A stretch of DNA of 28,161 nt, from IMG/VR virus record IMGVR_UViG_3300027963_000265, positions 1 through 28,161 of that record; one strand, 5' to 3'. The position numbers were made by a program, and so were the translations under genes. A model generated the notes under the pieces. It was given only the letters and a program-made list of their open reading frames with translations, did not search any database and was not told the DNA's origin. Source of the DNA: a virus. Of this stretch, positions 21,093 to 27,224 are shown in pieces (the stretch's first letter is position 1; each line of letters begins with the position of its first letter).

Positions 21093-21733
21093 GTCGCACC
21101 GCCTCCCCGAGTCGCCAGCCACCCAGCCAGCTTCTCGATCTCGGTGGTCTGTCGGAGGTCAGACACGACAGCCGAGAGCGCCTGTGCCGTCAGCGCGTCA
21201 ATGTCGATGCCATGTCCGCCCAGGTACTCGCGCAGTAGGTCCACCGTCAAGCCGTCCGCCAGCTTGCCGACCGCCTCGACAAACCGGGGCAGGGCGGTCG
21301 GTGCTGTGCTCGGCTGCTGGGGACGATCGGGGGGCAGGACGGCTACCGAGTACGTCGCGCGCTTGCCCTTGGTGACAGTGAGCGCCACCGAGTACGGACG
21401 CTGGATGTCGGAGAGCGCCCGGATTCGCAGCCCGCCGGTAACGTCGGACCCGAAGCGCACGGTCGGATCGGTGTACAGTTCCAGGCGCTTTCCGATCCAT
21501 GCCGCTGGGTCAAGCTGGCCATCGACTACGCCGCCCCAGCATGCCATCAGGACGCGCCGCATCGTCAGGCACGGCCGGTAGACGCGCTCCTGACCTGACA
21601 GCACGAGGTCGATCGCCTGCTTGGCATCCGGGCCGGGGCGGACTCCGGTGACCGTCGCAACGATCGAGCGACCGCCTACGAGGTCGTCGGCGTTGATCTG
21701 GTCGCTCTTGGGCTCGGTGCGGATCGGGATCAC
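21089..21733 (-). CDS. Companion of the exonuclease, possible ssDNA-binding fold
   Basis: It starts with GTG at 21733 inside the exonuclease stop (GTGA) and encodes 214 residues. The N-terminal 115 residues form a beta-rich domain (RSIVATVTGVRPGPDAKQAI, 22-41; KRLELYTDPTVRFGSDVTGG, 82-101) that could be an OB-like fold. The remainder is a linker, then a helical tail (LPRFVEAVGKLADGLTVDLL, about 148-167). Phages usually pair such exonucleases with a single-strand annealing or binding protein. No RecT, Erf or Beta motif is seen, so this gene is the best candidate for that role. This is inference from adjacency and strand pattern only. Confidence 0.65.
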   Translation of the reverse strand: MIPIRTEPKSDQINADDLVGGRSIVATVTGVRPGPDAKQAIDLVLSGQERVYRPCLTMRRVLMACWGGVVDGQLDPAAWIGKRLELYTDPTVRFGSDVTGGLRIRALSDIQRPYSVALTVTKGKRATYSVAVLPPDRPQQPSTAPTALPRFVEAVGKLADGLTVDLLREYLGGHGIDIDALTAQALSAVVSDLRQTTEIEKLAGWLATRGGGAT

Positions 21734-22593
21734 GTTGCACCCCACAACACCGAGACATCGTCCGACCCGGTCACCCACGCTGGTAGGTCCAGCGGCGTCA
21801 CCTCGGCGCTGCGGCCGGGCCACTCTCCCGACGCCTCGCACTCGGCGACACGGGCCAACAGCCGGGCTACCTCGGCTTTCGGGCGCTGCTGCTGGTCGTC
21901 CGTGAGCTCGTAGACGCACACGTCGTAGGGCGCGTCCGACTCGACCACGATGAACAGGATCTGCGTGACCTCGTACCCGTTCGCCTCCAGACCGGCCTTG
22001 TAGTGGCACAGCTGCTCGGGGTAGCCGTAGCGAGCGGCATCCCGACCGAACTCGCGGGCGTCGGCGCTGCGGCTCGTCTTGACGTCCACGAGGATGCCGC
22101 GCCGGTAGAACTGGCCGGGCGTCCCCTTGCGGAAGTCCATGCCCATCCCGTCGTTCGCGATCCAGTCCGTCCGGCCCTTGCACGCGAGCCCGGTCGCCGA
22201 GTCGGTCCACGTGAACGACTGCTCGGCCCACCCCGACGTGAACAGGGGGCCGGCGATGGGGTGTTGGTCGATGGCGTCGGCCATCGCTTGGACCTCGTCC
22301 ATCTCGTCGCGCTTGAGGATCGTCCTGTCGCCGCACTCGGCCGCAAACGCCTTGTACTCCTTCGATGCGCGCGTCCCCTCGCCATCGTAGACGGCGTACC
22401 GGGTCGCGAACTCGCCGGGCTCCAAGACGAGGGTGTGCAGCGCGGACCCGGTGACCTGTGCGGCAGTCGGCCCTCGCTTGTGGTCGAGCGCGTCCCGGTA
22501 GTGCAGCGGGGAGGCGCGCATCTTGGAGAGGGTGGACCAGTTGACGCCGTGGAGCGTCTGGTACTCGGGGAATGGGATCGAGAGAGGGGGCAT
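21730..22593 (-). CDS. PD-(D/E)XK exonuclease (RecE/YqaJ-type)
   Basis: This 287-residue nuclease likely resects double-stranded DNA ends for phage recombination. Family motifs are in order. GSALHTLVLEP (49-59) has the conserved His. Then come E124 (AEQSF), KGRTDW (139-144, D143), LVDVKTSR (168-175) with D170 and K172, and YPEQLCHYK (191-199) with Q194 and Y198. This matches the phage exonuclease family seen next to recombinases. The ATG at 22593 follows AAGGA. Its stop forms the junction with the companion gene. All catalytic residues are present, so it should be active. Confidence 0.88.
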   Translation of the reverse strand: MPPLSIPFPEYQTLHGVNWSTLSKMRASPLHYRDALDHKRGPTAAQVTGSALHTLVLEPGEFATRYAVYDGEGTRASKEYKAFAAECGDRTILKRDEMDEVQAMADAIDQHPIAGPLFTSGWAEQSFTWTDSATGLACKGRTDWIANDGMGMDFRKGTPGQFYRRGILVDVKTSRSADAREFGRDAARYGYPEQLCHYKAGLEANGYEVTQILFIVVESDAPYDVCVYELTDDQQQRPKAEVARLLARVAECEASGEWPGRSAEVTPLDLPAWVTGSDDVSVLWGAT

Positions 22594-22597
22594 GGTG

Positions 22598-22747
22598 TCA
22601 GTCCTTGGTGGGGGTGGTGTGAACGTTCGCAAGGTCGGCAGCACTCGGCACCGGTTCCGACCACGTCAGCGGCTGGAGCGCGATGGCCAGCGCGAGGAGG
22701 ACGATGCCGGCGACGACGGCGAGGAGGGGGATGGGGGAGGTGGTCAT
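22598..22747 (-). CDS. 49-residue membrane protein
   Basis: An ATG at 22747 overlaps the upstream TGA (ATGA); the frame ends at 22598, four bases before the exonuclease start. Residues 6-25 form a clean hydrophobic helix (IPLLAVVAGIVLLALAIALQ), followed by a short polar tail. It would place a small single-span protein in the inner membrane during early infection. Roles such as superinfection exclusion are plausible for such proteins, but nothing here proves one. The overlap junction and hydrophobic pattern support a real gene. Confidence 0.6.
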   Translation of the reverse strand: MTTSPIPLLAVVAGIVLLALAIALQPLTWSEPVPSAADLANVHTTPTKD

Positions 22748-23466
22748 GCGGTCACCGCGAGCATGCGATCGACGAGGTCAAGGACTGACGCTTGAAGGGT
22801 GGCCACGGTCGGAGCGAGAGCGTCCCAAGCGGCGGCCCCAGCGGCGGCACAAGCGGCGGCCCGAGCGGCGGCCCAAGCGGCGGACCCAGCGGCGGACCCA
22901 GCGGCGTCCCCAGCGGCGGCCACAGCGGCGGCCCAAGCGGCGGCCCCAGCGGCGGCCCCAGCGGCGTCCCAAGCGGCGTCGAAAGCGGCGGCCCGAGCGG
23001 CGTCCCAAGCGGCGTCCCGAGCGGACCTGACCGTCTCCGAAACCGCTTGCGCGGTCGTGAGGTCTACGATCTCCGGCAATCCTCGCAGCGCCACGGCGTT
23101 TGGTGCCAGCGCCGGAACGAGGATGAGCACAGTCGGGGTGTAGACCCGGATCAGCCAGTCGAGCGAAAGGTACGAGCGGCGCTCCTCCACTGCGGGCGTG
23201 CTCTTGCTGCCGACCAACCGTGAGATCATGGGGGAGAGCAGTCGGACGCGGTCGGCGTCGGTCGGGAGCCCGTCGTTCCAGGACCGCAAGAACGCGCTGA
23301 TCACAGGGCAGGCGCAGGCGGGTGCGTCCGACCACGGCTCCCCCGCGACGTAGGCTACGGCCTCCATGACGCACATCTCGCCGTCTGTGGGCGCGTCGGT
23401 GGCGGGGTGGCTCGACTTGCCGAGCGCCAGGCGGGAGACGATGGCGAGGCGTTCGGGGATGATCAC
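22744..23466 (-). CDS. Conserved-type N-terminal domain with 16-unit AAxx repeat
   Basis: This 240-residue protein starts with GTG at 23466 in the repeated stop/start junction. Residues 30-90 read like a domain I recall from actinobacterial and phage proteins (MEAVAYVAGEPWSDAPACAC, 34-53, then ISAFLRSWNDGLP). Residues 110-130 are hydrophobic. Residues 152-215 consist of 16 tetrapeptides of form A-A-x-x (AAWD, AARA, AAFD, AAGA and so on), coded by a 12-base tandem repeat. A helical C-terminus follows (LQASVLDLVDRML). The repeat may form a rod with Trp/Phe stripes or an oligomerisation surface. Function is unknown. Unit number may vary between relatives. Confidence 0.7.
   Translation of the reverse strand: MIIPERLAIVSRLALGKSSHPATDAPTDGEMCVMEAVAYVAGEPWSDAPACACPVISAFLRSWNDGLPTDADRVRLLSPMISRLVGSKSTPAVEERRSYLSLDWLIRVYTPTVLILVPALAPNAVALRGLPEIVDLTTAQAVSETVRSARDAAWDAARAAAFDAAWDAAGAAAGAAAWAAAVAAAGDAAGSAAGSAAWAAARAAACAAAGAAAWDALAPTVATLQASVLDLVDRMLAVTA
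22829..23020. repeat. Tandem repeat, 16 units of 12 bases
   Basis: Sixteen consecutive 12-base units, mostly GCGGCGGCCCAA-like on the plus strand with changes at a few positions, run without spacers. They encode the AAxx tetrapeptides on the minus strand. All units keep the frame, so the array is under protein-level constraint, while its length could change by slippage. Confidence 0.9.
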
Positions 23467-23765
23467 GAGGCACCCCCAGCCGCGGTCGGATCGGCGTAGT
23501 CGCTGTCGCCGGGCGCGATGTCTTGCAGCTCCACGTAGACGAGCGCCACGCCCTCGATCTGGCCGTTGGTGTGGCGGGACTCCTGCGGCCCGACCGGACC
23601 GGCGTAGGGGCGCCACGGCTCGGTGATGCCGTTCGCGTCCGGGGGCAGCGGCCCGCGCGTCTGGACTTGGATGAGACCGGGTCGGACGTACACGTTCATC
23701 GGGTCGATGTCGGGCCGGCTGTCGAGCAGGCCGGCGACGTGGCGGAGGCGGGTAGAGGTGGTCAT
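23463..23765 (-). CDS. First gene of the leftward operon, 100 residues, unknown
   Basis: The ATG at 23765 has GGAG six bases upstream on the minus strand. The product has no recognised family. It contains a short helix (TRLRHVAGLLDS, 5-16), strands such as MNVYVRPGLIQVQTRG (23-38), and a late VALVYVELQDI strand. It could be a small alpha-beta protein. As the first gene of the operon it should be made early and in quantity. Its stop forms a GGGGTGCCTCGTGA junction with the next gene. Confidence 0.6.
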   Translation of the reverse strand: MTTSTRLRHVAGLLDSRPDIDPMNVYVRPGLIQVQTRGPLPPDANGITEPWRPYAGPVGPQESRHTNGQIEGVALVYVELQDIAPGDSDYADPTAAGGAS

Positions 23766-23794
23766 GGTGGGCTCCGGGGTTGACTGACACGGAA

Positions 23795-23800
23795 AGTCTA
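23795..23800 (-). promoter_or_regulatory. Candidate -10 for the leftward operon
   Basis: On the minus strand TAGACT fits TANNNT and lies 29 bases before the ATG at 23765, which would give a leader of about 23 bases with a GGAG site. The -35 region (TGGCCG-like) is poor, so the promoter may need an activator, or start elsewhere in 23766-23860. It touches the inverted repeat at 23801-23835. Confidence 0.3.
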
Positions 23801-23835
23801 CTCCGAAGCGTGACCGGTCGGCCACCTGTTCGGAG
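23801..23835. promoter_or_regulatory. Inverted repeat, candidate operator between divergent operons
   Basis: CTCCGAA (23801-23807) and TTCGGAG (23829-23835) form a perfect 7-bp inverted repeat, with an 8-bp palindrome GACCGGTC (23812-23819) between them. It adjoins the leftward -10 candidate and lies 25 bases before the rightward -35. The HTH gene just downstream is the natural candidate to bind here. Confidence 0.5.
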
Positions 23836-23859
23836 CAGAAACACGAAAAAAGATTCTCG

Positions 23860-23888
23860 TTGACGCGACCGTGCGGGCGCGGTACGGT
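23860..23888 (+). promoter_or_regulatory. Rightward promoter of the regulator/replication operon
   Basis: TTGACG (23860-23865), a 17-base spacer and TACGGT (23883-23888) make a good housekeeping promoter. Transcription would start near 23895, and GGAGA (23899-23903) serves as the ribosome binding site for ATG 23910. An A-rich stretch lies just upstream (23843-23851). Confidence 0.7.
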
Positions 23889-23909
23889 TTTTGGCTCTGG
23901 AGATCACAC

Positions 23910-24155
23910 ATGACCCTCGCCGCTCTACTCACCCACCTTCGCACGACATCGGAGCGCGGACCAACGGCCGCGGGTTTCGGTGTCGCGTCGGCTGCTCGGG
24001 CTATTGGGATCAACAGGCGGACGCTCTTTCGCTGGGAAGCTGGGACGCGGTCGCCGACGCACGACGACCTCCTCCTGTTGCTCGACGCCTACGGGGCCAA
24101 CGGGGAGCAGCGGGTCGAGGCCGAGCGGCTGCGGCGGGCGGGGGTGACCTCGTGA
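23910..24155 (+). CDS. Small HTH (XRE-like) regulator
   Basis: This 81-residue protein opens the rightward early operon and probably controls the divergent region. A helix-turn-helix pattern is visible at about 28-60: VASAARAIGINRRTLFRWEA then GTRSPTHDDLLLLLDAYG, close to Cro/C1-type domains (recognition helix NRRTLFRWE). There is no extra ligand or peptidase domain, so it is a Cro-sized protein. I chose ATG 23910 since it has GGAG in front and lies just after the -10, which rules out the upstream ATG at 23871. The stop overlaps the RecU-like start (GTGA). Repressor or activator status is not known. Confidence 0.75.
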   Translation: MTLAALLTHLRTTSERGPTAAGFGVASAARAIGINRRTLFRWEAGTRSPTHDDLLLLLDAYGANGEQRVEAERLRRAGVTS

Positions 24156-24676
24156 CCAAGCGCGCGAACCTCGGAAAGCCCCTGGAGCGCGCCATCAACA
24201 CCCAGCACGACACCTACGAGGCGCTGGGGTTGGCGAGCTGCATCAACATCCCGACGCCCTACCGCGTGCTTGGCCGGCTGATGGGTGGCGCGCTCAAGGT
24301 CGCCTACACCGAGAGCGGCCACCCGGACTACCACGTGCAGGCGTCCCGCGTCTCGTTCCTGTTCGACGCCAAGCACACCGATGAGACGCGGTGGCCGCTG
24401 AAAGACCTCCCCCAGCACCAGGCTGACCGGCTTATGCTTCACGAACGGCATGGCGGATACTCGTTCATCCTGCTCGACATCGGGGCGACGGTGTACCTGT
24501 TGCCGTGGTCGCTGCTCTCGGTGCGCTACCGGGTGTGGATGGCCGGGATCGCAGCGAGGGGCGCTGCGTCTCTCACGATCCCCGACTGCCGGGCGATGGG
24601 GACGGCGATCGACGGCGTGGACTGGCTCGATGTTGGGCTGTCGTGCGCTCGGTCGGCGTTGGGGTTGGGGGCGTGA
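24152..24676 (+). CDS. recU: RecU-like Holliday junction resolvase
   Basis: This 174-residue nuclease is predicted to cleave Holliday junctions or branched packaging substrates. RecU-type features appear in order. G8 and E12 sit in the first helix (LGKPLERAINTQHD), followed by NIPTPYRV (32-39), D59 in HPDYHVQA, and the catalytic FDAKHT (71-76; D72, K74). PLKDLPQHQADRLMLHERHGG (82-102) and a hydrophobic strand ending YLLPW (115-119) follow. Length is normal for RecU. It begins with GTG 24152 at a GGGGTGACCTCGTGA junction, and GTGA overlaps follow. In the phage it may resolve replication concatemers before packaging. Confidence 0.85.
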   Translation: MTKRANLGKPLERAINTQHDTYEALGLASCINIPTPYRVLGRLMGGALKVAYTESGHPDYHVQASRVSFLFDAKHTDETRWPLKDLPQHQADRLMLHERHGGYSFILLDIGATVYLLPWSLLSVRYRVWMAGIAARGAASLTIPDCRAMGTAIDGVDWLDVGLSCARSALGLGA

Positions 24677-25368
24677 CACAGCCCGCCCTGTTTGTCGGCC
24701 TGCCCTGCGCTGCCCCGGCCGGGATCGACCTCCGATGCGCCGACCTGTTCGACGTGCTCGCGGACGTTCGCGGCGCGGCGCTCGTCCATGCCGATCCGCC
24801 GTGGGCCTACAGCGCTGGCGCGGCGGGGAAGGGGCAGGCCAACCCCGGAGACGCCGCGAGCAGCTACGGGACGATGACCGAAGCCGACATCACCCGCGCG
24901 CTCGATCTGGCCTACGATTGCGCGCTCCCCGGTGCCCGGCTCGTCTGTTGGGCGACGTGGCCCAAGCTGCTCGAACACCTGACGAGCGGCGGCGCGGGTA
25001 CACGGTGGCGCTACGTCACCGGCGGTGCGTGGCTGAAAACGCCTCACGTTGGGGTCGGCTACCACTGGCAGGGACACACCGAGCCGGTGCTCGTCTACGT
25101 CAAAAAAGGCACGCCCTACACGGACACGTCAAACATGCTGGGCAACGGCTGGGCGAGCAGGCCCGAGGAGCACTCCCGCAAGCCGATGGAGTGGCAGCGC
25201 GGGATGCTGCGGCGATGGACCGAGCCCGGCGCGCTGGTACTCGATGCGTGGGCGGGACTCGCCCCAATGGCCGCGGCGTGCGTGTTGGAGGGTCGGGCCT
25301 ACGTCGGCGCAGAGATTGATCCGGAGCGCCACGGGGTCTCACTGGCGCGGCTGCGGAAGCACACGTGA
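24673..25368 (+). CDS. DNA adenine/cytosine methyltransferase (DPPW type)
   Basis: This 231-residue enzyme is expected to transfer a methyl group from SAM to the amino group of adenine or cytosine in DNA. It has the catalytic DPPW tetrad (41-44), an HTEPVLVYVKKG strand typical of the family (about 136-147), and a C-terminal VLDAWAGLAPMAAACVLEGR segment where SAM-binding motif I should lie. This order matches beta-class enzymes. The motif I is AGLAP rather than the usual xGSG, which is noted as odd. No restriction partner is nearby, so it may protect phage DNA or mark it. It overlaps both neighbours by GTGA. Confidence 0.8.
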   Translation: MTQPALFVGLPCAAPAGIDLRCADLFDVLADVRGAALVHADPPWAYSAGAAGKGQANPGDAASSYGTMTEADITRALDLAYDCALPGARLVCWATWPKLLEHLTSGGAGTRWRYVTGGAWLKTPHVGVGYHWQGHTEPVLVYVKKGTPYTDTSNMLGNGWASRPEEHSRKPMEWQRGMLRRWTEPGALVLDAWAGLAPMAAACVLEGRAYVGAEIDPERHGVSLARLRKHT

Positions 25369-27224
25369 TCGACTACCCCGCCATCGCCCGACTCCTCGCC
25401 GACCCAACACCCGCGATCCTCGCCGGGATGGACGAGGAAACGGCGATGGAGTACGAGCGGCTGTTGCTTGCTGGCGACCACCCGCCCAAGCCCCTGCGGC
25501 GTTGGCAGGCCGAGGCGCTACCCCGGGCTCTGTGTTCGTTGGAGGCTCGCCAGAACGGCGTAATCGTCGCGACCACTGGCGCGGGTAAGTCGGTGTTCCT
25601 TGCCGAGTTGATCCGGTGTTGGCGGCAGACTCACCCAAATGACGTGATCGTGGTCACGACGCCGAGCGTACAGCTTGTGGAGCAGTTGGGGACAACTATC
25701 GCCGAGTGGCTCGGGCCGGGCATCGTGGGGCGCTACTACACCAAGGCGAAACAGTGGAAACGGCCGGTGATCGTTGCCTGCAACGCGTCCGTCGTCACGC
25801 TGTCGGAGGTGCTGCGGGAGGCGGGGCGCGAGGTCGGCGTTTGGATCGCCGATGAAGTGCACAAGGCGGTCGGCGCGACGTTTGAGGCGGATCAGGTCGA
25901 GGGCGAGGATCCGGCCGACGACGTGATCGCCGACCGACTCGGCGCGGCTCGGCGGATCGGGCTCACGGCTACCCCGTTCCGCTCGGTCGAGGAGCAGCGG
26001 ATCAGCCTGTTCGCCGAGGTCGTCTACCGGTACTCGCCGGCCGATGCGCTGCGGGACGGGGTGATCGTGCCGTGGCGCTTTGTGCCCTGGGACGACGACG
26101 CTGTCGAGGTAGACGAGGCGTGTATCCCGATGATCCACGCGCTCGGCACTCGGGAACAGCGCGGGCCGGGGGTCGTCAACGCGAGCGACATCGGGGATGC
26201 CGAGGAGTACGCCCTGACGCTGTCGGCCAACGGAATCGAGGCGCGGACGATTCACTCCCGGATGCCGGCCAAGACGCGCGAGGCCAACGTCGCGGCGCTG
26301 CGTGACGGGATGATCGACTGCCTGGTACACGTCTCGATGCTGGTCGAGGGGGTCGATTACCCTTGGCTGCGCTGGGGCTGCTTGCGTCGGCCAGTGGGGG
26401 CGCGGGTCCGGTTCATCCAAGAGCTCGGGCGGTACCTGCGGGCGCACCCGGGCAAGACCGAAGCGATCATCCTCGATCCGAACGCCTTGGAGTCAAAATT
26501 CCAGATCACTTACGAGGCGGCGCTGGGATGGGTCGAGCCGGTCGAGGAGGTCGAGCAGGTCGAGGAGGAGCCGCCGGACCCCATGAAGGAAGCGCCGGAC
26601 AAGACGCCCAAGAGCGTGATCACGGCGCGGGTCCACTGTCTCGCGCGCTACGTCCGGCAGCTGCACCAGGCCTTGATCGCGGAGGGCGTGTGCGAGGCGG
26701 CTGAACGTCTCGCCGGCGGGTGGCGGTTGGAGGACGCGAGCCCGAAGCAACGGCAGGCGCTGGTCAAGATGGTCCGCGTGTCGAACCGGCTGGGCACGAC
26801 TCACCGGGCGGCGCTCGGCAAGTTGGCCGGGTGCCAGATCCTCACTCGGGGGCTGGCGTCGGACATGTTCGACCTGTTGAAAGCCCTGCAAAAACTCAAG
26901 TCGGGCGAGCGGGCATGGGAACCGGCGTTGGTCGTGCCCGTGCCGCCAGAAATCGCGTTTGAGGAGGTCACCGCGCCAGTATTCATCGGCGCGGCGATGA
27001 GCGAACAAGGGACGGCGCTGGCCATCATTCGCAACGGGATGCCCGTGTTTTGTCGCGCGCGACAAGCAAAGCGCGACGACGAGATGGGCGCTTTGCTGAA
27101 CCGGGCGCGGGAGATGTGTACCGGCGGCGTATTCGCGTTTACCGTCCGATCCGACATGGTGGTACACAGCCCCGACGCCGACGCAAAGGCAGCGCAAGAG
27201 ATCAAGCGATGGGCGGGCGCATGA
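25365..27224 (+). CDS. SF2 DNA helicase (DEAD/H box)
   Basis: This 619-residue helicase starts at GTG 25365. Motifs are Walker A ATTGAGKS (69-76), DEVH (163-166), TATP (201-204), and a C-terminal QELGRYLR arginine motif with a preceding MLVEGVDYPWLRWG. This set matches the UvsW/RecG-like and type III-like SF2 families of phages, which remodel branched DNA and R-loops. A Glu-rich linker (VEEVEQVEEEPPDPM) separates the core from a 200-residue C-terminal region of unknown function. It lies between methyltransferase and primase, so a replication role is likely. ATGA overlap joins it to the primase. Confidence 0.88.
   Translation: MIDYPAIARLLADPTPAILAGMDEETAMEYERLLLAGDHPPKPLRRWQAEALPRALCSLEARQNGVIVATTGAGKSVFLAELIRCWRQTHPNDVIVVTTPSVQLVEQLGTTIAEWLGPGIVGRYYTKAKQWKRPVIVACNASVVTLSEVLREAGREVGVWIADEVHKAVGATFEADQVEGEDPADDVIADRLGAARRIGLTATPFRSVEEQRISLFAEVVYRYSPADALRDGVIVPWRFVPWDDDAVEVDEACIPMIHALGTREQRGPGVVNASDIGDAEEYALTLSANGIEARTIHSRMPAKTREANVAALRDGMIDCLVHVSMLVEGVDYPWLRWGCLRRPVGARVRFIQELGRYLRAHPGKTEAIILDPNALESKFQITYEAALGWVEPVEEVEQVEEEPPDPMKEAPDKTPKSVITARVHCLARYVRQLHQALIAEGVCEAAERLAGGWRLEDASPKQRQALVKMVRVSNRLGTTHRAALGKLAGCQILTRGLASDMFDLLKALQKLKSGERAWEPALVVPVPPEIAFEEVTAPVFIGAAMSEQGTALAIIRNGMPVFCRARQAKRDDEMGALLNRAREMCTGGVFAFTVRSDMVVHSPDADAKAAQEIKRWAGA

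Noticed and set aside
22003-22788. Long plus-strand reading frame opposite the exonuclease
   Set aside because: The opposite strand encodes an exonuclease with all catalytic motifs. The plus frame has no recognisable motif and no ribosome binding site.
22829-23020. Tandem array resembling a CRISPR
   Set aside because: Units are 12 bases and abut without spacers, and they lie inside a reading frame as AAxx tetrapeptides. There are no cas genes nearby.
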